A DNA stretch of 64,000 nt, from contig NW_026992304.1 in the NCBI RefSeq assembly GCF_028769735.1, positions 62,001-126,000 of the forward strand, read 5' to 3'. Positions 12,801 to 21,900 of this stretch are shown piece after piece; the first letter of the stretch is position 1, and each line of letters opens with the position of its first letter. Made by a program: the position numbers and the translations under genes. A model generated the notes under the pieces. The model did not search any database, was not told the origin of the DNA, and saw nothing but the letters and a program-made list of their open reading frames with translations. This stretch comes from Zonotrichia leucophrys gambelii. Taxonomy: Eukaryota > Chordata > Aves > Passeriformes > Passerellidae.

Positions 12801-13001
12801 ACCCTTCCCTATTACAGGGGTATCTGAACCCCTCAAAGGGGCCCGGGGGTCCCTAAACCCCCCCCCAGCCCCAAATCCCCAAATCCGGGGGTCCCAGGGG
12901 ATTTTGGGGGTCCCTGGGGGGTTTGGGGGTCCCTGGGGGGGGCACTCACCCTCCTCCGCCAGCCCCAGCGGGACCCAGAGCCACAACAGCCACAGCCCCA
13001 T
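893..13001 (-). CDS. EPHB4: EPHB4, ephrin type-B receptor 4 (receptor tyrosine kinase)
   Basis: Transmembrane receptor for ephrin-B ligands, known for vascular patterning. Coding exons from the start: 12950-13001, 12279-12349, 10494-12012, 9379-9534, 8575-8934, 8120-8241, 7235-7400, 6108-6207, 5509-5564, 5323-5436, 4308-4555, 3271-3417, 2725-2796, 1983-2132, 1661-1833, 1255-1380, 893-962; 1233 aa against 987 in human. Order: signal peptide [15 protein letters not shown], ephrin-binding domain ([13 protein letters not shown]), Cys-rich region, two FN3 domains, a TM segment in the 6108-6207 exon, and the juxtamembrane tyrosines in [10 protein letters not shown]. The kinase is complete: GAGEFGEV loop, VAVKTLK lysine, [11 protein letters not shown], activation tyrosine in [19 protein letters not shown]. 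Oddities: about 266 extra codons in the ephrin-binding exon and a SAM domain reduced to [23 protein letters not shown]4 is chosen over other Eph receptors by close match along the whole kinase and by neighbouring SRRT. Splice sites are inferred from phase and homology. Confidence 0.95.
1020..1254 (-). repeat. EPHB4: EPHB4 last intron: C-rich array with a second copy of the exon 16 donor edge
   Basis: Repeats of CCCCCCAATGCC type surround a copy (about 1109-1145) of the last bases of exon 16 and its donor (real copy 1251-1290). The copied block is the SAM-domain exon edge ELLPHLSRE followed by GTACGG. Confidence 0.7.
1834..1910 (-). repeat. EPHB4: Copy of EPHB4 exon 15 acceptor edge
   Basis: The first bases of exon 15 with the acceptor (CAG|GTGATC) are repeated at about 1874-1900, upstream of the real exon in transcript order. 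The copy reads through VITAIEQDC and then loses similarity. Confidence 0.7.
2150..2700. repeat. EPHB4 intron minisatellite (CCCCAGGAAACC family)
   Basis: About 11-22-bp units of AAACCCCAGGAAACC fill the intron between the 2725-2796 and 1983-2132 exons. No coding or RNA signal is seen inside. Confidence 0.75.
2890..3310 (-). repeat. EPHB4: Five tandem copies of the EPHB4 kinase exon 12 donor edge
   Basis: The last 35-40 bases of exon 12 ([11 protein letters not shown]) with its GTGGGT donor occur at the real site 3271-3305 and again near 3169, 3085, 3002 and 2904, with about 84-98 bp between copies. Each copy keeps an intact donor, so the transcript meets five equivalent 5' splice sites in a row. 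Intron text between copies (CCCCAAAATCCCCC) is repeated with them. Confidence 0.85.
3430..4307 (-). repeat. EPHB4: EPHB4 intron: CCCCAATGTC array plus copies of exons 12 and 11 edges
   Basis: A decamer array CCCCAATGTC occupies about 3540-3990 and 4200-4300. Inside are a copy of the interior of exon 12 (about 3465-3520, [12 protein letters not shown] in another frame) and a roughly 95-bp copy of the exon 11 end (about 3995-4085), including its donor. Confidence 0.75.
4556..5322 (-). repeat. EPHB4: EPHB4 intron: copies of the glycine-loop exon acceptor and an AGGTGTGTCCCC array
   Basis: The acceptor edge of the exon encoding GEFGEV (4535-4575) is copied at about 4615-4655 and 4708-4745. From 4790 to 5320 a roughly 13-bp array, AGGTGTGTCCCC, fills the rest. 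Confidence 0.8.
5590..7230. repeat. EPHB4 introns flanking the transmembrane exon: A/C-rich and G/T-rich arrays
   Basis: 5590-6080 is a CCCCAAAATCCACCCCAGGG array; 6230-7230 is a TTTTGGGGTATTTCAGGG array. Two copies of the exon 7 donor edge (CTCACCGCTGCCCGAGGCGC) lie near 6888 and 7052; the real one is at 7231. A short copy of the TM-exon acceptor edge lies near 6335. Minus-strand open frames here are Gly/Phe/Trp-periodic translation of repeats, not genes. Confidence 0.75.
7401..8119. repeat. EPHB4 FN3 intron: CCCAAAATAAACCCC array and two exon-edge copies
   Basis: 7400-7960 is an array with AAATAAACC units. The donor edge of the 8120-8241 exon (WEVKVYEK) is copied at about 7970-7995 and 8050-8075. 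Confidence 0.75.
8940..9378 (-). repeat. EPHB4: EPHB4 intron: copies of both flanking exon edges
   Basis: The acceptor edge of the first FN3 exon (8880-8940) is copied at about 9034-9110. The donor edge of the Cys-rich exon (9379-9425) is copied at about 9186-9240 and 9281-9335. The copies carry small deletions, such as one base lost in runs of G, that shift frame. Confidence 0.8.
9600..10493 (-). repeat. EPHB4: EPHB4 intron: three roughly 180-bp copies of the exon 3 donor end
   Basis: 9600-9930 is an A/C-rich array. The end of exon 3, encoding [18 protein letters not shown] with its GTGAGT donor, is repeated near 9950-10030, 10120-10215 and 10305-10440 before the real copy at 10494. The third copy is longest and includes the [13 protein letters not shown] coding text. 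Confidence 0.85.
10972..11769 (-). repeat. EPHB4: In-frame coding minisatellites inside EPHB4 exon 3
   Basis: A stop-free stretch of 266 codons lies between VMACDSL (ending near 11770) and CKETF (cysteine codon 10969-10971). It contains two repeat families. One is twelve 30-bp units at 11032-11391, each encoding about [10 protein letters not shown] with drift at the N/D/H positions. The other is a 105-bp unit (two copies and fragments, about 11460-11740) encoding Asp/Ser/Arg-rich text such as [18 protein letters not shown]. Other Eph receptors have only about nine residues between these two cysteines. No strong donor/acceptor pair removes it: GT dinucleotides are few and weak (for example CGACA|GTGACAG). 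One acceptor-like CCGCCGCCGCAG lies just before CKETF. Confidence 0.85.
12013..12949. repeat. EPHB4 introns 1 and 2: repeats with an exon 2 copy
   Basis: Intron 2 has short GGAC/GTCC arrays and a copy of the exon 2 donor end at about 12153-12206. Intron 1 (12350-12949) is an array of CCCCAAATATCCCCC units. Confidence 0.7.
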
Positions 13002-13009
13002 GGCGGGGA

Positions 13010-13720
13010 TGGGGGTCCCCAAATCCGGGCGGGGGTCCCGAAATCCGAGGGGGTCCCAAAAATCCAGAGGAGGATCCAAAAAATCCGAGGAAATCCCAAA
13101 ATCCGGGGAGGGAAGGGAGTTCCCAAAAATCCAGAGGAAATCTCAAAATCCAGGGGGAGTCCCAAAAATCCACAGGGGGGTCAGAAAATCCAGGGGGGTC
13201 CCCCCAAATCCAGGGGGTCCCAAATGCAGAGGGGGATCGTAAAAATCCGAGGAAATCACAAAATCCAGAGGGGATCCGAAAATCCAGGGGGTCCCAAAAA
13301 AAAATCTCAGGTGGTCCCCAAAATCCGAGAGGGTCAGAAAATCCAGGGGGGTCCCCAAAATCTGGGGGAGATCCGAAATCCAGGCAGGCGTCCCAAAAAT
13401 CCAGAGGAGGATCCAAAAAATCCCGAGGAAATCCCAAATCCAGGGGGGTCCCAAAAACCTTTTGGAAAGACCCCAAAAACTCCTTTGGAGGGGGTCCCCA
13501 AAAAATCCCTGAGGGTCCCAAAAACTCCCTGAGGGTCCCAAAAACTTCTTGGGGTCCCCAAAAAATCCACGAGGACCCCAAAAATCCGGGAGAGATCCCA
13601 AAAACCCAGAGGAGGATCCCAAAACAATCCGAAGAAATCCCAAATCCAGGGGGTCCCGAAACCTTTTGGAAGGACCCCAAAAACTCCGGGCTGTTCCCCA
13701 AATTCCCCGCGGGGGTCCCA
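13010..13720. repeat. EPHB4 upstream array of AAAAATCCAGAGG units
   Basis: Roughly 25-30-bp units (GGGGGTCCCAAAAATCCAGA) extend directly upstream of the EPHB4 ATG at 13001. 13720-13960 is a CpG-rich G/C block that is the best candidate for the EPHB4 promoter. No exon is recognised. Confidence 0.7.
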
Positions 13721-13974
13721 GCCCCGGTTCGGGGGTCCCTTCTCCTCCGGGGGGGTCCCGGCCGCCCCCCCCGCGCGGTTTTTGGGGGTCCCGGCGCCGT
13801 TTTTGGGGCGATTCGGGCTCGTTTGGGGCGGGCGGGGCCGCCCCTGCCCCTCCCCCCTCCCCCGCGACCCCTGCGACCCCCGGGGGGGGGGGAGGGGCGG
13901 GGTCCCCCCCCACAGGAAAGGAGCCCCCCCCCAAACCCCCCCCACAGGAAAGGAGCCTTTGTTCGGGGCTTCCC

Positions 13975-15040
13975 GGGAGGGACTGGGAGGAACTGGGAGG
14001 GACTGGGAGGGACTGGGATGGACTGGGGGGTGAAACTGGGGGCCCAAAATGGAACTGGGAGGGACTGGGATGGACTGGGAGGTGAAAGTGGGGGCTAAAA
14101 TGGAAGTGGGAGGGACTGAGGGGGGAAACTGGGGGCCCAAAATGGAACTGGGAGGGACTGGGATGGACTGGGATGGACTGAGGGGGGAAACTGGGGGGCT
14201 GAAATGGAACTGGGAGGGACTGGGAGGGACTGGGGGGTGAAACTGGGGGGCTGAAATGGAACTGGGAGGTGAAACTGGGGGGCTGAAATGGAACTGGGAG
14301 GGACTGGGATGGACTGGGAGGGACTGGGAGGGACTGGGGGGTGAAACTGGGGGCCCAAAATGGAACTGGGATGGACTGAGGGGGGAAACTGGGGGGCTAA
14401 AATGGAAATAGTATGGACTGGGGGGAAACTGGGGGGGAAACTGGGGGGCCTAAAATGGAACTGGGAGGGACTGGGGGGCACTGGGAGGGATTTAGGGCAC
14501 ACTGGGGGTCGATTTATGACCTATTTTTGACCAGTACAGACCGGTACAAACTGGAACGGGCCTGCATGGGCCTGTTCAGACCAGTATGAGACCAGTACAA
14601 ACTAGTACAAACCGGAAAGGGCCTGCACAGACCAGTAAAACCAGTACAGACCAGTACAGGCCTGCATGGGCCTGCACAGACCAGTACAAACCAGTACAGA
14701 CCAGTACCCAATGTCACCAATCCCTGTGAGCATTCTTATGGTTTTGGAGGGGCATTAGGGCCTTACTGGGAGTACTGGAGTGATACTGGGGGGTACTGGG
14801 AACACTGGAGAGCGCTGGGGTGATACCGGGAGGGCACTGGGAGAGCACTGGCGTCACTGGGGTGATACTGGGAGCACTGGGAGGGTACTGGGAGCACCGG
14901 GGGGGGCACTGGCAGCACTGAGGCTATAGTGGGAGCACTGGGAGGGCACTGAGGTCACTGGGGTGATACTGGGAGCACTGGGGTGTTACTGGGAGGGCAC
15001 TGGAGCTATACTGGGAGCACTGGGAAGGCACTGAAGGGGG
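13975..15040. repeat. Intergenic arrays: ACTGGGAGGG, CCAGTACAGA and ACTGGGAGCA
   Basis: Three successive minisatellites separate EPHB4 and SRRT: 13975-14510 (GGACTGGGAGGGACTGGG), 14515-14710 (ACCAGTACAGACC) and 14750-15040 (GGGAGCACTGGGGTGATACT). No gene is seen. Confidence 0.8.
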
Positions 15041-15690
15041 CACGGGCAAAATGGCGGCGCCCGTGGCGGCCTCAGAGCCGCTCTGCGCCTGCGCGGAGCT
15101 CGCCGACGCAAAATGGCGGCCGCCCCGTCACGTGACGCGCGCGGAGAAGATGGCGGGGCCCGGGGAGGGCGGGGCCTTCCCGCGCGCGGGAGCGGCGTCC
15201 AATGGGAAGGCGGCGGGTGCGCAGGCGCAGTCGGCGAGGAGCCATTTCCCCCCCTCAGGGACCATAGAGAGGAGCGCGGGCGGAGCGGCCCCCGCTACCA
15301 TAGAGAGGAGCGCGGCCCCGACCGCTCCAGCGGCTCCCGGGAGGGCCTTGAGCTCCGCCTGGGGCCCCGACGGTTCCTTCGCACCGGAACAGCCCCGGGT
15401 GAGGCTCCTGCGGGCGCGGGGCAGCCCCAGAGGCGGCTCCGTTCTCCCCCCGCCTCCACTCCCCTCGTTCCGCCGGCGCCATTTCGGCGGCGGCGGCGCC
15501 GCGCGACGTCACTTCCGGCGGAAGCGGCGCGGGCCGGAAGCGAGCGGGCGGCGAGCGGCGCGCGCGGGGCCGGGAGCGCGCGGGCAGGTCCGGGGGGTCC
15601 CCGCGTGACGTCACGGAGAGGGGCAGTGACGTCATAGAGGGGGTGCGATGGGGGGGGAGTCCCCAGGCTCGGGGGTCGGGGGTCTGGGGG
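15040..15690 (+). promoter_or_regulatory. SRRT: SRRT CpG-island promoter
   Basis: CpG-dense block directly upstream of SRRT. It has AAAATGGCGGC YY1-type sites (15048, 15109) and GAAGATGGCGG (15144), an E-box GTCACGTGAC (about 15127), paired ETS-type sites ACTTCCGG and GCCGGAAG (15509-15540), and two perfect CREs TGACGTCA at 15606-15613 and 15627-15634. A first non-coding exon probably ends at one of the GT sites near 15586. Confidence 0.75.
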
Positions 15691-15789
15691 AGGCCGCAAA
15701 GCATCACGGGAGGGAGCCGTGAGGGCCTGGGGGGGTCCAGGTGGTCACTCTGGGGGTCTCAGTGACCCTTGTGGTGTCCCCATGTCCCC

Positions 15790-15923
15790 CCAGCATGGGT
15801 GACAGTGACGACGAGTACCGGGTGGTCACTGTAGGGGCGTCTCAGTGCCCAGTGACCCCCTGGCGACAGAGCGGCCACTGCGGGCGGCAGTGAGCCCTCG
15901 GTGAGCCCTCGGTGTCCCCCCAG
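15790..15923 (+). repeat. SRRT: Copy of the SRRT start exon edge with its own ATG
   Basis: CCCCCAG followed by CATGGGTGACAGTGACGACG at 15794 repeats the real acceptor and ATG at 15924-15950. The copy diverges after GAGTAC. If spliced it would supply an upstream start codon with the first residues MGDSDDEY. Confidence 0.75.
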
Positions 15924-15930
15924 GCCAGCC

Positions 15931-18900
15931 ATGGGTGACAGTGACGATGAGTACGACAGGCGGCGCAGGGACAAATTCCGGCGGGAGCGGAGCGACTACG
16001 AACGGTCCAGAGAGAGGGACGAGAGGAGGAGGGACGACTGGAGTGACCGGTGAGGGGACCGGGGGCACTGGGAGGGACTGGAGTGACCGGTGAGGGGACC
16101 GGGGGCACTGGGAGGGACTGGAGTGACCGGTGAGGGGACCGGGGGCACTGGGGAGCGGCCCTGGGGGAATGAGAGGGACCGGGAGCTCCCTGGTTCCCGG
16201 TTTGAGGGTTCCTGGAGGGTTCCTGGTGCCCAGTTTGCCCCAGTTTAACCCAGTTTGCCCCAGTTTAACCCAGTTTATTTGCAGGGATTGGGAGCGGGGC
16301 CGGGAGCGCCGCAGCCGCGATTACCGGGACTACGACCGCACCCGGCGGGAGCGATTCTCCCCTCCCCGGCACGAGCTGAGCCCGCCGCAGAAACGGCTGA
16401 GAAGGGACTGGTGAGAGACTCCCAAAATAGCCCAGATTCACCCCAAAATTATCCCAGATACAGCTGAAATACACCCCAGGAACAGCTGCGGAGGGATTGG
16501 TGAGAGACCCCCAAAACAGCCCAAATTCACCCCAAAATCATCCTAAATATATCCTAAAACTGCTCCAGAAACGGCCGCAGAGGGATTGGTGAGAGACCCC
16601 CAAAACAGCCCAAATTCACCCCAAAATTACCCCTGAGCGACCACTGACCACTCTCAAGTGACCAGAGTCCCCTCTGTGGCTGCAGGGATGACCCCTGAGT
16701 GTCCCCATAGTGTTCACTCTGGCCGCAGGGATGACCCCTGTGTGACCCCTGACCCCTGTGTGACCCCTGTGTGACCCCTGACCCCTGTGTGACCCCTGTG
16801 TGACCCCTGACCCCTGTGTGACCCCAGGGATGACCACAGCAGTGACCCCTACCACGGCGGGTACGAGCTGCCCTACGGGGGGGGCGGCGCCGGCCCCACC
16901 TACGGCCCCCCCCAGGCGCCCTGGGGACCCCACGAGATGCAGCAGCAGCTCCTGCAGCACCAGCTGCTGCCCATACAGGCCAGGTGAGCCAAAACGCCCT
17001 GAATTCGCCCCAAAAAATGAGCCCAGACACCCCGAAACCTGCTCCAAAAACCCCGGAATTCCTGCCCCCAAAACTGCCCCAAACGGCCCCAAAACCGTGC
17101 GGGATCGGCCCCAGCTCCTGCAGCACCAGCTGCTGCCCATACAGGCCAGGTGAGCCAAAACGCCCTGAATTCACCCCAAAAACTGAGCCCAGGCACCCCA
17201 AAACCTGCTCTGAAAATCCCAAACCTCTCTGAGATTCCTGAGCCCCAAAATCCCCCAAAATGGCCCTAAAACTCTGTGGCACACAGCCCCAGCTCCTGCA
17301 GCACCGTACAGGCCAGGTGAGCCCCAAAATGCCCTGAATTCACCCCAAACCGCACTGTGGCCCCCCCAGGCTGGGCACCATCGCGGAGTTGGAGCTGGGC
17401 ATGGCCCCCCCGGTGATGAGGATCCCCAATAGTGACCCCAAACCCCCAATATCGATCCCAAACCCCCGATATCCCCGATAACCCCCGATAGTGACCCCAA
17501 ACCCCCTGAAAGTGACCCCAAATTCCCCAATAGTGATCCCAAACCCCCAATATCGGTCCCAAGTATCCCAATAATGACCCCAAACCCCCGATATCCCCCA
17601 ATAATGACCCCAAACCCCAGATATCGCCCCCAAACCCCCAATAGTGACCTTAAAGCCCCAATATCGATCCCAAATCCCCCAATAATGACCCCAAACCCCC
17701 CGATATCCCCCGATAGTGACCCCAAACCCCCCGATAGTGACCCCAAACCCCCCGATATCGATCCCAAACCCCCCAATAGTGACCCCAAATCCTGCGATAG
17801 TGACCCCAAACCCCCGCTATCGATCCCCAATCCCCCAATAATGATCTCAAACCCCCCAATACCCCCAATAGTGACCCCAAACCCCCGATATCCATCCCAA
17901 ACCCCCGTATGACCCCAAACCCTGCGATAGTGACCCCAAACCCCCCGCTATCGATCCCCAATCCCCCAATAATGATCTCAAACTCCCCAATATCCCCAGT
18001 AATGACCCCAGACCCCCCGATATCGCCCCGATACCCCGATAGTGACCCCAAACCCTGCGATAGTGACCCCAAACCCCCCGCTATCGCCCCCAGGCTGGGC
18101 ACCATCGCAGAAGTGGACCTGGGCATGGCGCCCCCGGTGATGAAGAGCTTCAAGGAGTTCCTGCTGTCCCTGGACGACGCCGTGGACGAGACGGAGGCGG
18201 TGAAACGTTACAACGACTACAAGCTGGACTTCCGGCGGCAGCAGCTGCAGGAGTTCTTCCTGGCCCACAAGGACGAGGAGTGGTACGTGATGGAACGGGT
18301 TCCGGAATGTTCCGTGAGCCAGAAATGGTCAAAGAGCCCCCAGAAATCCTGGGAGACCCCAAAAATCCTGGGAGACCCCAAAAAATCCTGGCCCACAAGG
18401 ACGAGGAGCGGTACGTGCTGGAGGGGGTTCTGGAATGTTCTGTGCTCCAAATATCTGATTCTGCACCCCAAAAATGTCCTGGGAGACCCCAAAAACTTTG
18501 AGACGCTCCAAAAATCCTGGCCCATGAGAAGCGGTACGTGCCAAGGGGGCGTTCCGGAATGTTCTGTGCTCCAAAAAACGTCCTGGGAACCCCAAAAATC
18601 CAATTCTGCACCCCAAAAATGTCCTGGGAGACCCCAAAAATTGTCCTGGGAGACCCCAAAAATCTTGGCTCACAAAGAGAGGTATGTGCCAGGGGATTCC
18701 GGAACATTCTGTGCCCCAAAAACGGCCCAAGAGCCCCAGAAACGGCCCAAGAGCCCTCAGGACCTTTTTGGGGTGGATTTGTGTGGATTTTGGGGTCTCT
18801 CCAGGTTTAACGCTTCCCTTCTCCCCCAGCACCCTCAGGACCATTTTGGGGTGAATTTGGGGTAGTTTTGGGGTGTCTCCAGGATTAACGCTCCCCCACC

Positions 18901-21900
18901 ACTCTCGGGGCAGTTTTGGGGCGGTTTCGGGGTATTTTTTGGAGTCTCTGCCGGTTTAACGCTTCCCCTCTCTCAGCACTCTCAGAGCTGGATTTGGGGC
19001 AGTTCTGGGGTGAATTTGGGGCAGTTTTGGGGTGAATTTGGGGCAGTTTTGGGGTGTATTTTGGGATGGATTTTTGGGGTCTCTCCAGGTTTAACTGTTC
19101 TCCCCCAGCGCCCTCAGGGCAGTTTTGGGGTGAATTTGGGGCAGTTTTGGGGCTGGATTTGGGGCAGTTTTGGGGGTACATTTTGGGGTGGATTTTGGGG
19201 ATTTTTAACGCTTCCCTTCTCCCCCAGCACCCCGAGGAGCCGCTCTGGAGCCGCCGGGCGGGGCAGGCCGAGAGGGCAGCTTTGGGGTGGTTTTGGGTGG
19301 ATTTTGGGGTAATTTTGGGGTGTGATTTTGGGTTTAACGCTTCCCTTCTCCCCCAGCACCCCGAGGAGCCGCTCTGGAGCCGCCGGGCGGGGCAGGCAGA
19401 GAGGGCGGGGCCGCGCACAATGCGGCGAGGTCTCAGTGCAGGACGTAGCCAGGGACTTTTGTTATTTTATTTTTTTTTGGGGGGGTTTGCCCAAAAAAAA
19501 ACCAACCAAAAAAACCAAAAAAAACCGCGGCCGATTTTCGGGGTTTTTAAAAGCGCCGCAGTTTTCGGGGCCCGGCGGACGGCGACGCTCGCGGCGAGTG
19601 TAGGTATGAGCATCCCCCCCGACCCCCCACGGGACACCTGACAACACCTGGAACACACCTGGAACGCCCTCTGAGAGCCCCAAAACAGCCCAGAAACACC
19701 CCAAAAACACCCTGGAAACGCCATCCCAAAATACCCTAAAACAGCCCAGAAATGCCCCAAAAGAACCCTGGAAACGCTCTTAAAATATCCATCAAAAACA
19801 GCCCAGAATCCGCCAAAAACGATATTGGAAGTTCCCCTAAACTGCATCGAAATTGTGCCTAAACGCTTTGAAATTACCCCAAAATATGATAAAAACTGTG
19901 TAAAAGCGCCCACAAATGTACCTGAAAGCATCCACAAACCTGCATTCAATGCACGTGTAAAAGACCCCCAAAAATGTAAAAAGCAGCACTAAAAATGCCC
20001 CTGGCAATGTCTCAAAACACCCCCAAAAATGCACCGTTAACAATGTCCCTGAAAACATCTCAAAACACCCCAAAAATGCAAAAAACGTCCCTGAAAAACA
20101 TCCCTGGAAATGTCGCAAAGTACCCCCAAAAATGCAAAAAACAGCCTGAAAAACATCCCTGAAAATGTCTCAAAGCACCTCCAGAAATGCAAAAAACAGC
20201 CCTAAAAAAAGCCCCTGAAAATGTCTTAAAATCAGACCCAAATTTAGACACAAATTCTCCCAATTTCAAACCCAAGTTCTCCCAATTTCAAACCCAAGTT
20301 CTTCCAATTTCACACCCAAATTCTCCCAATTTCAGACCCAAATTCTTCCAATTTCACACCCAAATTTCCCTTAATTCAGACCCAAATTCTCCCAATTTCA
20401 GACCCAAAATTGCCCAAATTCAGACCCAAATTCGAGTTCCCCACCCCTCCCTCTCCCCATTCCCCAAACTCTCCCTCCCCAAACCCCCCAATTTTGGGGG
20501 CTCCCCTCCATCACCGTGCGGGCCGGGGGGGTTCCTTGCGGCCCCCTGAGCCCCATTTCCGCCCTTTTTCACCCCAATTCCCAGGTTTCGCTCCAAGTAC
20601 CACCCGGACGAGGCCGGCAAGCGGCAGCAGGAGGCCCAGGCCGCCCTCAGGAACCGCCTGGGCGTGTTCCTGTACTTGTGGGAGCACGGCTGGTTCGACA
20701 ACCTGCTGCTGGACATCGACCGCGCCCCGCAGATCATCAAAACGCTCGATGCAGGTACCCCCGGGGCGCCCCCACACCCAAAATCGCTGTTTGGATCCCC
20801 CCAGAGACGCCCGGTGCGGGTGGTGGCTGAAAACAGCTGGAGAAATTCACATTGATGCGCACCAAATGGGTCATGAGGGGCATGGAAATGGCCGCAACGG
20901 GCCTTTGGGATGCACCAAAAATATCCTTGATGGCCCAAAAATATCGTTAATGTCCAAAATATCCCTCTCTGACACCCCAAAAATCCCTCCCTGACGCTCC
21001 AGAAAAATCTCCTAACGTCTCCTTAAAATCACTCCATAAAATCTTCCTGATGCTTCAGAAACATTTCAGACTCAAACTTCGGGGGTTTGGACCGATTTTG
21101 GGGTGGTTTTGCTCAGTTTCTGAGTTTCTTGACCAATTTTTGGGTGTTTCTGCCCCACTTCTGAAGTTCCTGATCCATTTTTGAGTGTTTCTAAGGGATT
21201 TCCAAGAGTTTTGAAATTACTTTTGGGTGGTTTTAGTCCGTTCTGGAGAGTTCTTGAGAACAGAAACTGTGAGGGGAGAAAAAGGCGGGAAGACGTGAGG
21301 GGAGAAAAAAGGCGGGAAAACGTGAGGGGAGAAAAAGGAGGGAAAACGTGAGGGGAAAAAAAGACAAAGTGTGAGAGGAGAAAAATGAAATGCGAGGGGA
21401 GAAAAAGGGAGGAAAACTGAGGGGAGAAAAAAGTGAGGGAATGGTGTGGAGGGAAGTCATGAGGACTTTTTCTCCACTTTTCTCCATTTTTCCAGCGGTG
21501 ATTAAGATGGAGGAGGGGCACGGATTTCCAGGAATTCCTGCCTCATTTTTACCTTTGTTTACCTCATTTTTGGCAGTTTCTAACCCAGATTTTTGCCGTT
21601 TTTTGCCATTTTTCCAGCGGTGATTAAGGTGGAGGGGGAACGGATCCATCCCTTTCTCAATTTCTAATGCTATTTCCAGCAATTTTTCCCCCATTTTTTT
21701 AGCTGTGTTTGCCCCATTTTTTTTACCTGCCTTTACCCCAGTTTTGGCCATTTCTAACCCATTTTTCGCCATTTTCTCCCCACTTTTCCAGCGGTGATCA
21801 AGATGGAGGGGGGCACGGAGCACGACCTGCGGATCCTGGAGCAGGAGGAGGAGGAGGAGCGGGCTGAGAAGGCCGAAGGCCCCAAAAAGGAGGAGCCGCG

